Notes under the pieces: model-generated
What the model saw: only the letters and a program-made list of their open reading frames with translations
Told to the model about the DNA's origin: nothing
Database searches by the model: none
In this document: positions 53,598-64,000 of the stretch, piece after piece
How the letters are laid out: each line of letters opens with the position of its first letter
How positions within the stretch are numbered: the stretch's first letter is position 1
Assembly (NCBI RefSeq): GCF_040581485.1
Contig: NC_090132.1
Coordinates: forward strand, 29,833,911 to 29,897,910
DNA from: Linepithema humile
Taxonomy: Eukaryota > Arthropoda > Insecta > Hymenoptera > Formicidae
Reading direction: 5' to 3'
DNA: 64,000 nt
Program-made: the position numbers and the translations under genes

Positions 53598-56500
53598 GTA
53601 TTAACAAACTGCACCGTCGAAAAATTAACCCTAGAGCCACTGGAAAATTTATGGAAACTTTCCTAACACAGCGTTAACATTTCGTTAAAAAACTCTCGAA
53701 AATTCCAGCGCCGTTTCGAAGATAAATAGCGGGGCCGTGATTACAGTGAAACTCCGTATTAGACCGAGACTGTTTTCGGAAAAATATGGCACTCAGCCAA
53801 ATAGCACGGAAAGGCATCCCGCCCGGCCAACAGTGAAGACGAAATTATCGATATCAACGGATTTCGGAACCGCCACGACCCCACCGGTTGCGGGACAGAC
53901 GGATTAAGCGGATATCATTTGGCTGACATTCAATACCCACCTCATTTCCGTTGAGGAATATCCCGATCGAAAGGAGCGTGCTTAGAATCCCGCGGAACGT
54001 TTTATTCACTCGCAAGGTCTCCATACCCTGCTTCAAATCCATCAAAGGGTCCGCGATTTCCTGAAAATCACAAAGACCTCCCGTTTACTTCTTCGTCACA
54101 TATGCGCTTGTCATCGTATCGATTTTCATAACCACGTGTGCATTAAATGTCGCGTTGGATTTTCGTAGAAAGAACCAGAAGTGAAATCCCCGCCAAGACT
54201 AAACTAAGAATAAAAATAATTCTTTTATGCGAGCAAAAACATTCTCGCAGTGTATACGTTTAATAATTATTTTACAAAATTAATATTGTTATTAATTTCG
54301 TTATTATAAATTTTTTAACAATATATATATGAAATAATCAATTTGATTGAGAAAAACAATGTATTTCACATTTCGAGTGCAAGCGGATATAAAAAGGCTC
54401 GACTTTTCTAGCGCAAGCTATTTCGCGCTTCGGCTACGATCAAGAGATGCCAAAGAAGTCAGATCGTCGAATGACCTCTCTTAGCTCGTGTACAATATCG
54501 GAATTTGCCATTTTGTCGTCGAAGAAACGCGCTGAGAACGCTCTTCTGGCTGCCGACTTCCTCTCCTGCATTGCTGACATTCCTTCTCATCGTCTGCACG
54601 ATAAAATCCGCGCGTAAAGTCAAGACGGAACGAGAGAAAGAAATAAAGCGCAAAAAGCCATCGTTAATTGTCATCATGTATTAGTGGCATCCAGTAAATA
54701 CAATATCCGTTTCAAATAGAAATGAACGACTACGCGTGCGACATTATTATATGCCTAGAATAATATTTAAAAACGCCACTATATATCTCCTTTGAAAAAT
54801 TAAGTTTTATTTAGTAAAGAACATGTTTAAAAAATGTTTAAGAGTTGCCTCCATCAATTGATCAATATTTCTCATTATCAATCAAATTCAAATTAAAAAA
54901 TTTTTTTTATTGAATAATATTCAAACAAATCATAACGTAATATATTTATTAAAAGAGTAAAAAAAGTCGACGCTTGGTTATAAAATTATCGATACGAGAA
55001 TTTTAAGTTCTTCCATTGCGAATAATTTTGCATACAATATTAAAGTTTCGAAATCATCGAAATGGAGAAACTTATTGTTCAATCGTGCACTCGTTAAAGA
55101 TAATGTAACATATATGATGTTGAGACTTTTGTGCTTACCTTTTCAGAGTTTTCGAAGTCTAGTTTGAAAGCCCAAAGCTTCAATCTTGCTGGCAGTTCCG
55201 AGATGGAGGTCAAAGTCAGCAGGAACTGTTCGGCTGATCCTAAAGGAAGGTCAGGATTGGCGGCCTGCGCCTCTTGTATCCTGGACTTTTCTTCCTTGGT
55301 GGGCAGCATCGTCAGGAGTTTCTGTCGGGAGGATTTGGGGCAAGGAGAGGGACGAACAAAGAAGAGTAACCAATCGGAAGAAAATTAGAGAAATCAGAAT
55401 AAACTCGAAAACTAGAATATATAGGTGCGTTTCAACTAAACTTCGACCGTGAACAGAAATTTGGAAAATTTTCAAGGTGCTCTGTTGATCTTAAATTAAA
55501 GCAGGATTTGGATCCATTTGGAAAAATGTTCAATATGCGGACGAAAAATCGATCGAGAATATTCGTGAGGTAGAAATCACGCAATCGAATGGAGTGAAAG
55601 ATGAAAAATAATTTTATGTTGTAAAAATTATAGAATAAATTTCATCTTCACAAAAAGATTATAATAATCAAAATACATTGTATAAAATACATTGCGTGCA
55701 TTTTCGAATTTTACGTTGCATATAAAGATATTATGTATATATATATATATATTTATTAATCTTATAACTTTTTAACAACAGTTTCTTGTGAAACCTATTA
55801 AAAATAGAAACTTTAGAACAAAATTAAAAAGTACAATATTCTCACCTCGATACCCTCTCTATTCATGATAGTAGCATCCATTTTTAAAATTGCAGTCTTG
55901 ATAGATCTCGGCGGCGGCAATTTCGTCATACCGATGTTGATGGCATTCGACCTTTTGTGGTTCAATACGATGATCTCCTTGTTCTTATTCATCTCTTGCT
56001 GCTTCTGCTTGCCAAGAATAATAGAAGAATCTTCATTTATATTAAATTCTTGCGCTTAATATAAATTCTCGTTATTCACCCATATAGCATTTTGGGATTA
56101 TTGCAATCGATTAGTATTATCGTATCAACATTTTTCTCACATAAATACTTGGCTACGAAAGCACACTATGAAAGCTACAAAAATATTGGAAAACGTTCAC
56201 ACGTGAATTCGTGAAACTGTAGTGATATGTGTGGGATGTATCGGAAATGCCGCTAAAACGAAATGAATGTAGCCATCCTTTTGATTGGGAGTGGCGATAT
56301 ATACCTACGTACATATATGGAATGCTCCCTGTCTGGCTATATAGATGACAAACCCACTGGAACAATTTTGTGTCGAATAGACGCAATAACTATCGATAAC
56401 TTATTATCGGCGATAAGATCGCAAGGCTATTCTCCTACATCTGAACAATGCTTATTGCAAAAACATTCACAATATTTATGCGATTAAATTTCACGAATAT

Positions 56501-59500
56501 TCGTATATATACAATAAACATAAATCAAAGCAGAAGCAAAATGTAGACCATAGTATAATAAGTTTAAAATAATATCTTTTCTGAAAAATAGTATCAAAAA
56601 GTAAAATATTTGTAAAATTTCTAATTTATATAACATACAAAGATTGTAAAGAAATTTATACAGAAACTTCAGATACTAGATTCTAGATACATTTCAATAT
56701 CAATTACATTGGTTGTAAGTTGTTTTTTAAAATGAAAGTTACGGAAAATTATTACGTTAATTAAAGGAAAATGAAAGACTTTCATGCGGGATATTTGTAA
56801 AGCAAAAAAGAGAATTATAAACAACATAGAAACGGCAATTAGCTACTAATCAGTTACTGACAAAGCTTCAATATATGATATGCCTCATTGAAAACCAATG
56901 CAAAAGTGGAACGGAATGAAAGCAGAGATAGTAATTATCGATCACACATATCGTCACGGCAACGTTAAAAGCAACATCCGCTATTAATTATTGATCACCA
57001 GCAGATCGGCCAATTATGACGAGAAATGTGCGCGAAATAACAAACGGAAAAGAGGTTTATAACGGCGAAAGTGTAGCAGTTTTTTTTTTTTTGGGGAGTG
57101 AAATATTTCCCGCGGAGTTTAATTAGTGCATTATCGTCGGTATGAAACGACATAAAATGCGCCAGATAGCAAAACCCACTCGTGAGAAGACTCATTCGAA
57201 ACGCATGCATGTATATTGACGATCTATATTAACGACCAATAAAAAACCGCGAGGAAAGTTAAGGAATTAAGACTCACCTCCTATAAAATTCCAGCATGCC
57301 ATTTCGTTCATTTTTTTTTCGTGCGAGCACCAACAACATTGCCAAGAATACAAGAAGAAGATTAGTCGTATTGCAGTAAACCATTATCACTATCACCATC
57401 CCGCTACTATCCGATCGCCATCATAATCGTTATACGCGAACGTTATCATAATCATTATCCCCGCGACATAACTACGTTATTAAATTAGCCGGTATTGGTA
57501 CAGAGCTTATTTGATAATTATATATGACAGTGCATGTGTGTGAACCGACTGAAACCGAACGAAACGATTAATCGCAATCTAATTCCTTCATTTAATTTTT
57601 ACATCCTTTTCGAGAAGAAAAATAATTGACGCATATATTTTTTTAAATAAATAACAAGAAATCGTATTTACGCGTGTAAATACACAGAGCTCATTGTATA
57701 AAATCTCGCTTTAGTATTTTCTCGAAGGTGTCTCGGATTGTTACAAAAAAATTCTCATCTCAATTTATATGTGTACAATAATGAAGAATATCAATTATAA
57801 AAAATAATTATCTCTTCAACTCCCGTGTGACGCTTAAGCTCTGGCCTCAAGCTTGTCTAGAACGTTCACCACGCTTTCTGCATTGATTTTTTCAATTTTC
57901 CAACGATTTTTTCCTCCTGATTAGTCCGGTACACACGGTGGATCGCGGCTCTGATTTACGGCGTTACGAAACGAGTGCAAGCAACTGTGCAGAACGCCGT
58001 TACTCGTGTCGAAGGCAAGTTTTCCTTTTACACCGTTTGCTCCCTTTACACCCTTGTTTCGTCGCCGACGGCGAGTTCGCAATTTTCTTGGCGCGCCGCC
58101 ACTTTTTCGCCCTTTTTTATGAGCGCAAGTCGACTGTAATTATCGGTGTGTTATGCGGGTTCAAAGGCTAAGGAACAACCGGCGTCGGAAGCAACCGGAA
58201 CGGAGAAATAATGCGCCGGTTTTCAGTAACGCTCGAAAAATACGCAAAACTCACCGTCGCGCTCGTTGTCGTAGCTCTTGCCGCGATTCAGTTTTGCGCA
58301 TATACACGAAATACAGGTGAGTGGAAACCGATATAACCGCGGCATGTAATTACTGCGATTAATTAATGACGATATTCCCTATTCGACTGCAATGCTTCGG
58401 TGCAATGCCAATCAGTATTTTTCTGATTTTCTGACATAAACGGTAAAATCGTTATTGAAAATAAATACTGCACTTTGCAGATTGATATTATATCATTAAT
58501 TCTTTTATGATATGTATATTTTATCGCTTCCATTTGCAAGCTTATATTGCTACAAATAATTATATATTTGATATATCGTCCGAATCCATTTTACTTAAAA
58601 GGAATTAAATATCTCGCATCAAAGTTAAAGAATAAAAAATATATCGTTAGGAATTATATTGTTCATTTTATAAATTGTATAAGTTTCGTTGCAAAAACTT
58701 ACAAAGTCGATATACCATATTAATTTATATTCATTCTTCATTAAAATTTATAGCGTTTTAAAACTGGCTTACGCAACTTGCAAAATAATCGCCTCAATTA
58801 ATTACTTTCTTTAATTTTATGGTTGAAAGATATAAAAGATAGATTACAAATGAATAAAGAATATTACCGCAGCATCGCCCTTAATTGAGGCATGCATAAT
58901 TGCAGTTAAAGCGGTTTCTTTTACAATAGAAATAAACAAGAGATGGAGAGTATAATTTGCGATACTAATGCCGTAACAAAAAGGATTAAAATCAGTTTCT
59001 ACATTTTCGCATACATCTCAGAGGCGATTTAATTTGATATTCCCAGTATTCATTTGTTAATTACCATAATTACAAGCTCGAGACCCATTGAGCTTAAATA
59101 AGTGAAGACAATCGTTGGATTAAATTCATTATCCTCAACCAGAAAAAATAGCAGCAATCTCAAAAACTTTTATACAAAACACTACTTGTGCAATGCTACT
59201 TGAGAAAACAATTCATTTTACTTTATCAAATGAAAGTACCTAAATTCATGGTGAGCAGTAATTTCTCTCAGTTTTGCATTATTATCAAAGTCATAAGCGA
59301 CGAGACGCGTCAAGCAAACGCGATAGGAAAATGTCATTCCCTGCATGCTTCGCGTGCAACCCCAAACTGCTGGCCCAACAGTCACGTAGAGTTTGTGTAC
59401 ATTGTGATTCTACGCTTTGTGCACGCTGGAATTTTAGCGCTACAGAAAGGTTTTTATGACAACCTCGCAAAAGGCAAGGTCGAACATTCGCATTAACGTA

Positions 59501-62500
59501 TCACAAAATGGCTAGCATTGTAAGCAAACCACTACAAAGCTAAGTGAAAAACGGACTAAATCATAACAAATGATAACTTTCTAATGCGTCATTAAATGCC
59601 GTCGTTCATTTCTCTTCGGGAATGACTCGGGAATAATATACTTTTTTTTTTATCGAATCTTATCTGGATGATAAATTCAATTGATTGAATCGTGCTTGCT
59701 TAAAGGTAGCACTATGAAGATAAATAAATATCGCGGTGGAATGCAGCTTTCATTTTTATCTCGTTAAAAACGTCGGAGGACGTCGCGTACAAAACTGCAA
59801 CGCATACACTTCGAGAGGCGGTCGCGGGCGGACTTGGTTCAAACGAGCACCGCTCTTTACGTCGCTGCCTTCAGCCGCCCGCCCGAAAACTCGCAGTTCG
59901 TTGCGCTCGTATGACGAAAACGGCGCGACTCGCGCCGAATCGCAAAGGAAGTCGGACGTGGAGATCACTCACCTTGGTGATGAGATCCTTGGCGCGGCTC
60001 TCGAAAAGATGCTCAAGCTTCTGCGTGTCGACGGCCACGGGTGTCAGCTCGTCCCAGATCATCTTGTGTTTGTCGAGTCGCGCGAGAATGTTAAGGTCCT
60101 CCCGCACCTCCTTCCAGAACAGCTTCACCGTCTTTTTACTCTTCTTCGCGAGCAACGACGGCGGACTTTTCGGCACGCTGCTCGTCTCGCTGGTCGGCGG
60201 CGGCGGCCTCGATATCTTCAAACTGACTCCGAAGGGCGGCGGCGGGCCCTGAGGAAGCGGCGGCGGCAGTTTTGCGCCCAACGGAGGCGGCGGGGGCGCG
60301 TCTCCGCCCGGAGGCGCCATCGGTGGCGGCGGCGGCGGCACTCCATTCGTTACGTTAGCGGATCCCAGCACATCGATCTCGTCCTCGGAATTCAAATCGG
60401 TGAAATCTAAATCGCAGAGCGCCAGCGGTCGCTTCAGCTTCTTCACCAGCTCCTCCCAGTGCAGCTCGTTCTCGGATTTCTTCGTCTCCTGCAGCTTAGG
60501 TAGGTTGTCGCTGGTCGGTGACTTCAGCACGTCCGCTTTTGATTTCGACTTCGCAAGGCCCTCTTTCGCCTTCGAGATCAATCCGCTCATGTCTCCTATC
60601 CTAAAGGCACGTACAAAAAATCGAATTGTAAAACTGCACAAATATTATGTCATTTTTATAATTGCTTTTTTCCAAATATAGCATGAGATTGAAAGATTGT
60701 ATGTAAAAAATCTTTTAATTGAGCAATTAACATCGAATTATAGGACCCACAGAGAGCCCTACAATTAAATTTTAATGTTAAACACAAAAATAAGCTCTAC
60801 GTTTAGTTCTGAATAATTGATAATAAAACTTTTATATGTTTATAACATCGAAATCATTGAAACTATATCGTCGGTTAATTTTCTCAATTTTTCAATTATC
60901 TGATTACTTTTTATCGGCTATCTAAAAATATTTTTACAGAATGTTTCTCTGCACTTTGTTGCACTCATTACTCGCATGATAAAGCTGCTTATCGATTTGT
61001 TGAAAGTTTTACATTCGGCGACCGCGGAAAGCTAACTTTTATACGAAACGTGCTACTTTTGCAATATCCCACGTAAAATTAACTCGGTGAAACTTCCAGC
61101 CCGAATACGACGAAGTTCGTACGACTTTTCCGGACTTTTCTTGTACCATTGTTGTTGTCAATATAGCCACCCTAATACGCTATTTTCCACTTCCACTTGT
61201 CATAAAAGTTAAACTAACTTTTGCGACACATTTAATAAGAAAATCATTTTAACGAATTGCAAACAATTATATTGTTAGCAAATTAACGTCCACTGAAAAT
61301 TAATTACACTGTTCTCAATAGCAATAACACAATTGGAGATTCTAAATTTTATATATATATTAAATAAAATAAAATTATATCGACGAAAATAATTTTATAT
61401 TAATAAGAAAAAATGTTTGTTTAAACACTTATATTGACTTAATCCTTAATTATTTTTCCGAATACCGATTAGTGTTAAAATCTTTTATGCCCCAAATTTA
61501 TTCCGCTTTATGACATTAGTTAAATAAATTTGTATATTTTAAAGCTCGAAGATGAGTAAGAGAGATGTGAGGAAGAAATCAATCGGGCAACATGCATCTG
61601 AAATGAAGGCTGCGCCTTTGCTGAAATTACCTGGAAACTTTCTCCTCCACGGGGCTGCTAGGTATAAGATTCTGCGCTGCTAACTTCTGCGTGAGATCCT
61701 TGACGGTTCCTTCCCTCTTAAGCTGTAGAACCACTCGACGATCTTCGTCTTCGTCGATGTGATTATTCTCGTCGTACTCGACACCTTCATTGGGGCTTTT
61801 GCCGTACCACGGCTTCTTCTCCTCCGAGTCGAGCTTGTTCGCGGCATTCATCAAGGGCGTCAAGTCCTTCCTGCTGTTCGTTCTGGACAACTTGTTCGAG
61901 GGAGAATCAGCGTTTCTCTCGTAAGTGGTGCCATTCGTATATCGCAGACTATTTGATGCAAACTGACCTTTAATGCATGAAAGCAGGACATATTTATGTA
62001 AACATCTCCCTGCGCACGCGCGCGCGCGCGATGCAATTTCGAAAGGAAATACGTGTATGGTGAAACAAGTATATATATTTATTATATAATATACATATTT
62101 GTAAAAAAACATAATATATTTTTATATCATTTATTTCTATATATGTATATAAAATATATTTGCAAGCTTTCTTTTTTTTTGAAATTATGAGAATAGAAGA
62201 ATCTTCAAGAAGGTTCAACGAAAAATTAAAAATCTTTCATGCAGTAGTTAAATAATTATTTGTGTCAGCACTCACTTTCCTGATCGTCGGTGTGACCAAG
62301 CGAAGCTCTCATGTTTGCGGTAGCCTCTTGTTGCTCTCTAATGAAACTCCTCTGTCTTTCCGCGCGTTCTCTTCGCCGTCTTAGCGCCGGTGTGACACCA
62401 ACGTCCACTGAAACACGCGGAATTGTGTTTCCTGCATTAAAAAAAATTATTACGCTTTAAAAGGAATGAAATGTAAATTAAATTTTGTTTATATGCAAAT

Positions 62501-64000
62501 TTTCTCTAAATTAAATAATTAATTTTGCTTCCGCGCTGGCCACAAAAATTGCAGAAATACTTTTTTATTGCAATAATATAAATTCATATAATTGACAGTA
62601 ATACTGCTCTTTAGAAAAAAAATTAAATCGCAAGATATATTCAATCTATTACACAGTATTCGGTCTGATGTATTCGTGACATCTTCGAAGATCTAATGGA
62701 ACATTTTATGCTGACCGCGTATCGCGTCTCCAATGAAATACGCAAGGGAACTGAAAACCGCAAGGTCTCGGTAGGCGATTCACCGATGCGGGAATCGTAT
62801 CCCGTGGGCGTCCAAGTTCGTATTCATCATGCAATCGAATTGCTAACGAATCAATTTGCAACGTGCGCTAGTTGAAGTTGTCTGAAGAATTCGCAAAAAT
62901 TGATTTCTGCATTAAGTAATACCATTTATATGATTCCAATCTTTACTGTTATTAGATATGTTCGAAAAATATATTAGGGTTAACTATATTTATACATATA
63001 TATATATATTGAAATAACTTAGTAAAAATTAAAATATATGAAATATAAATTATATAAAACGATATTAATTCTGAAATGATCGCAATGAACGTTGTCGTGT
63101 GGAGCGCTTTATTCGTAATACAAATTTCCAAGATAGAAGTTAAAGAAAAACTAAAGAAATAATTACCTTTATTCTCTTTATAATTGCCATTGAGCTGAAC
63201 TTCGCCTAGATGACCCTGGGAACTTTGAGAGCTGCTTGATTCGTTGTCATCATCTGGTAAGCTCGAGTTCAAGGTGTTGTTCAGTGAGCTCATCCCTAGA
63301 GAATGATTTAGCCGTGGACTCAGACGTGCGTTCAAGGACATCGACAGGGGCGAATTACCTGTCGAATGCCTCCGAGACTTTCGTCGTTCGTGAGAATCTA
63401 CTAAAGACTTTCGGTTTCGTAAAGTCTTCCTGTAAAATCAAAAGAAAATTTTTCCTCCATTAAACATATCATTAAGTTCCATCTTATTCACTTATTAATA
63501 TTTAATTGCAATTATTTGAGTTTGACAACTATTAAGTCTCGGAATTGTAAATTAAAACAAAGTCCATTTAAATTGGACAACATTTCCGATCAACTCACAC
63601 AGATATGTATCTTCTATTAAATATCATCAAACAAAAGAAGAAGAAATAAGAAATATCGGAATGACACGAATGCACTGTTCAATGCGCGCGCAATGCTACT
63701 CGCCTTATATTATCATCCAACTGGCGTATAGGCGAGCCCCTGTCGCCGTCCTCGTGATGCAGCACCGCCTCGTAGATCTGAAACTGCCTGAGCAGATCGA
63801 GGTCTGTGCCCTGCTTCGACATGTACCTCTGGATAACGCCCTCCATACCCTGCTCCTCGAGGCAGTCCACCTGATCGTAGTAAGTGTCCTGATCGGGTAT
63901 GCCGTTCAAGCATTTGTTAATCAAAGTCGTCGCGTATATAAGCAACTCCGTGTCGGCGGCATCGTAATCCTTGAGGAGTTTCATCACGTTAATCCACGGC
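40288..64000 (-). CDS. Fhos: FHOD-family formin (Drosophila Fhos; FHOD1/FHOD3 orthologue), 5' end outside window
   Basis: Fourteen minus-strand coding exons join in frame into 1,018 codons plus TGA. In order they encode four parts. The first is the end of the N-terminal armadillo-like regulatory region ([20 protein letters not shown], residues 1-99). The second is a Ser/Arg-rich and acidic linker, about 100-351. The third is an FH1 segment with several runs of four to six prolines and then a full FH2 domain, about 470-895, from [10 protein letters not shown] through [30 protein letters not shown] and [12 protein letters not shown] to [10 protein letters not shown]. The last is a C-terminal DAD with ELLESLV and the basic [16 protein letters not shown] formins are profilin/actin-binding, bundle actin, and in insects act in muscle sarcomeres and stress fibres. 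DAD binding to the N-terminal region holds them inactive, and ROCK phosphorylation of the basic DAD releases this in FHOD1. Exon boundaries are by eye. Confidence 0.97.
40362..47748 (-). other. Fhos: Last formin intron (7.4 kb)
   Basis: Mostly AT-rich with CT and TA microsatellites. Exon-like or promoter-like GC-richer patches are at 45290-45540 and 46040-46440. No coding exon is confirmed. Confidence 0.85.
41845..41880. repeat. Fhos: (CT)n microsatellite
   Basis: A CT run with a few CTAT interruptions in the long last formin intron. A second CT tract is at 42623-42642. Confidence 0.95.
47749..47919 (-). CDS. Fhos: Formin exon 13 (first half of DAD)
   Basis: The acceptor is attttgttttag before 47919 and the donor is gtaagt at 47748. 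Encodes [30 protein letters not shown] and [23 protein letters not shown] is the DAD helix. The basic tail is completed by the terminal exon. Reading through the donor gives about 22 further residues and a stop at 47678-47680. Confidence 0.93.
47920..51496 (-). other. Fhos: Formin intron between exons 12 and 13
   Basis: GC-rich patches at 49090-49500, with a poly(C) run, and at 50030-50900. Short plus-strand frames at 49255-49479 and 50213-50446 have no recognisable product. Confidence 0.8.
51497..51620 (-). CDS. Fhos: Formin exon 12 (post-FH2 linker)
   Basis: The acceptor is tgttatag before 51620 and the donor is gtgagt at 51496. Encodes [20 protein letters not shown] followed by [20 protein letters not shown], an acidic/Trp linker typical of insect FHOD proteins. 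It is read in a different frame from the longest open frame at this position. Confidence 0.88.
52013..52280 (-). CDS. Fhos: Formin exon 11 (end of FH2)
   Basis: The acceptor is gtgtcgcag before 52280 and the donor is gtaagt at 52012. Encodes [54 protein letters not shown] and [15 protein letters not shown], the end of the FHOD FH2 domain. Confidence 0.96.
52738..52880 (-). CDS. Fhos: Formin exon 10 (FH2 coiled-coil part)
   Basis: The acceptor is ttgctttcag before 52880. The donor is gtgagt at 52737, in phase 2. Encodes [40 protein letters not shown] and GSTMMKV. A plus-strand 148-codon open frame here is a shadow. Confidence 0.95.
53187..53321 (-). CDS. Fhos: Formin exon 9 (FH2)
   Basis: The acceptor is ctttttcag before 53321 and the donor is gtgagg at 53186. 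Encodes [19 protein letters not shown], then [20 protein letters not shown] and TDLYSE. Confidence 0.96.
53553..53595. repeat. Fhos: (TA)n microsatellite
   Basis: About 43 bp of uninterrupted TA in the intron between formin exons 8 and 9. Shorter TA tracts occur at 3081-3097, 31495-31510, 43991-44006, 44046-44062, 53003-53019 and 55736-55752. Confidence 0.95.
53941..54060 (-). CDS. Fhos: Formin exon 8 (FH2)
   Basis: The acceptor is gattttcag before 54060 and the donor is gtgggt at 53940. Encodes [20 protein letters not shown] followed by [20 protein letters not shown], the classic formin GNFLN-type helix. Confidence 0.96.
55139..55321 (-). CDS. Fhos: Formin exon 7 (FH2)
   Basis: The acceptor is cccgacag before 55321 and the donor is gtaagc at 55138. 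Encodes [38 protein letters not shown] and [14 protein letters not shown]. Confidence 0.96.
55846..56004 (-). CDS. Fhos: Formin exon 6 (FH2, actin-contact segment)
   Basis: Encodes [32 protein letters not shown] and [13 protein letters not shown]. The donor is gtgaga at 55845. The acceptor is a tandem NAGNAG (aagcag), so the exon may begin at 56004 or 56007, which changes the protein by one Gln. The [10 protein letters not shown] region corresponds to the conserved FH2 segment carrying the actin-contacting Ile in formins. Confidence 0.95.
56005..59972 (-). other. Fhos: Formin intron between exons 5 and 6 (4 kb)
   Basis: Interrupts FH2 between DLITK and KQQEMNK. It contains the antisense candidate exon at 58211-58316, within a GC-rich block at 57840-58330. 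The rest is AT-rich. Confidence 0.85.
58211..58316 (+). CDS. Candidate first coding exon of a type II membrane protein, antisense in a formin intron
   Basis: The ATG at 58211 follows an in-frame TAA at 58169-58171. It opens 35 codons that end in a strong donor, ACAG|GTGAGT, at 58317. The peptide has a basic N-terminus ([13 protein letters not shown]) and then one hydrophobic span, [19 protein letters not shown], the layout of a type II signal anchor as in Golgi glycosyl- or sulfotransferases. The 350 bp upstream are GC-rich and could be a promoter or 5' UTR. I could not find downstream exons before 64000; they may lie further on. The family is unknown and a chance open frame is possible. Confidence 0.35.
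59973..60600 (-). CDS. Fhos: Formin exon 5 (FH1 and start of FH2)
   Basis: The acceptor is cctttag before 60600 and the donor is gtgagt at 59972. The 628-nt exon encodes [38 protein letters not shown], the FH1 proline runs, then [33 protein letters not shown] and [10 protein letters not shown] at the start of FH2. GC content is high because of the proline codons. This also creates a 224-codon antisense open frame that is a shadow. Confidence 0.96.
60601..61630 (-). other. Fhos: Formin intron between exons 4 and 5
   Basis: AT-rich GT-AG intron of 1,030 bp. No further exon or RNA gene seen. Confidence 0.85.
61631..61967 (-). CDS. Fhos: Formin exon 4 (linker)
   Basis: The acceptor is gcattaaag before 61967 and the donor is gtaatt at 61630. 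Only this acceptor gives an open frame with exon 3; the nearby ggtcag would create a stop. The exon encodes [15 protein letters not shown], an acidic [13 protein letters not shown] patch and [18 protein letters not shown]. Confidence 0.88.
62017..62030. repeat. Fhos: (CG)n tract
   Basis: Alternating CG in the short intron between formin exons 3 and 4, just upstream of the exon 4 acceptor on the minus strand. It is capable of left-handed DNA. Confidence 0.85.
62276..62431 (-). CDS. Fhos: Formin exon 3 (basic helix linker)
   Basis: The acceptor is ttaatgcag before 62431, with a strong pyrimidine tract. The donor is gtgagt at 62275. The exon encodes [19 protein letters not shown] followed by [20 protein letters not shown], a motif I associate with FHOD proteins. 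A second in-frame acceptor 24 nt downstream (gtgtttcag, exon start 62407) would remove eight residues, GNTIPRVS. Confidence 0.88.
62432..63166 (-). other. Fhos: Formin intron between exons 2 and 3
   Basis: AT-rich ends flank a GC-richer core at 62690-62880 that is open on both strands. The plus-strand frame is 59 codons, 62696-62875. No family is recognised. Confidence 0.75.
63167..63429 (-). CDS. Fhos: Formin exon 2 (Ser/Arg-rich linker)
   Basis: The acceptor is gattttacag before 63429 and the donor is gtaatt at 63166. The exon encodes [19 protein letters not shown], then Asn/Ser-rich sequence ending in NGNYKENK. The many RRKS-like sites suggest kinase targets (inference). Confidence 0.9.
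63704..64000 (-). CDS. Fhos: Formin exon 1 of window (end of armadillo-like N-terminal region), partial
   Basis: The frame is open to the window edge. It encodes [20 protein letters not shown] and [20 protein letters not shown], typical of the last helices of the FHOD diaphanous-inhibitory region. The donor in the only compatible phase is GC (AG|GCGAGT at 63703), not GT. The nearby GTAGCA at 63699 would give a frame that hits a stop in the next exon. Confidence 0.9.

Noticed and set aside
59736..60410. 224-codon plus-strand open frame
   Set aside because: Mostly a shadow of the GC-rich FH1/FH2 exon on the minus strand. Its Arg/Gly-rich product is the antisense of proline codons.
62788..62808. 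T-arm-like hairpin (cggga...tcccg)
   Set aside because: The loop lacks the TTC start and there is no matching acceptor or D arm, so it is not a tRNA.

Overview
This is an AT-rich animal nuclear window with long introns, GT-AG splice sites, many AT and CT microsatellites and GC-richer islands in an AT-rich background. The two recognisable proteins are closest, from memory of the families, to insect orthologues. The base-composition mosaic and intron layout suggest a hymenopteran (ant- or bee-like) insect. That assignment is an inference; no species marker is present.

Layout. (1) Positions 1-31,571 hold no coding exon I can defend. This is intergenic or giant-intron DNA with MITE-like inverted repeats, palindromes, microsatellites and GC-rich islands. 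(2) 31,572-37,187 (+) carries the last three coding exons of Fkbp14, an ER-lumenal FKBP-type prolyl isomerase with two EF hands and a C-terminal HDEL signal. The exons for its signal peptide and the first part of the FKBP domain were not found. (3) 37,188 to about 40,290 is the tail-to-tail zone between two convergent genes. (4) 40,288-64,000 (-) carries 14 coding exons of an FHOD-family formin (Drosophila Fhos; vertebrate FHOD1/FHOD3). They run from the end of the N-terminal armadillo-like region through FH1 and FH2 to the autoregulatory DAD and the stop codon. The 5' end lies beyond 64,000. All exon phases join into 1,018 in-frame codons plus a stop.

The two genes do not form a pathway: one folds secretory and collagen-type proteins in the ER, the other builds actin bundles and sarcomeres. 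The most useful leads are four. One is a possible antisense first exon of a type II membrane protein inside a formin intron (58,211-58,316). The second is the absence of the Fkbp14 5' exons from 31 kb of upstream sequence. The third is a GC-AG intron and a DAD split by a 7.4-kb intron in the formin. The fourth is a three-unit inverted/direct repeat in the last Fkbp14 intron. I see no tRNA, rRNA, CRISPR array or intact transposase gene.
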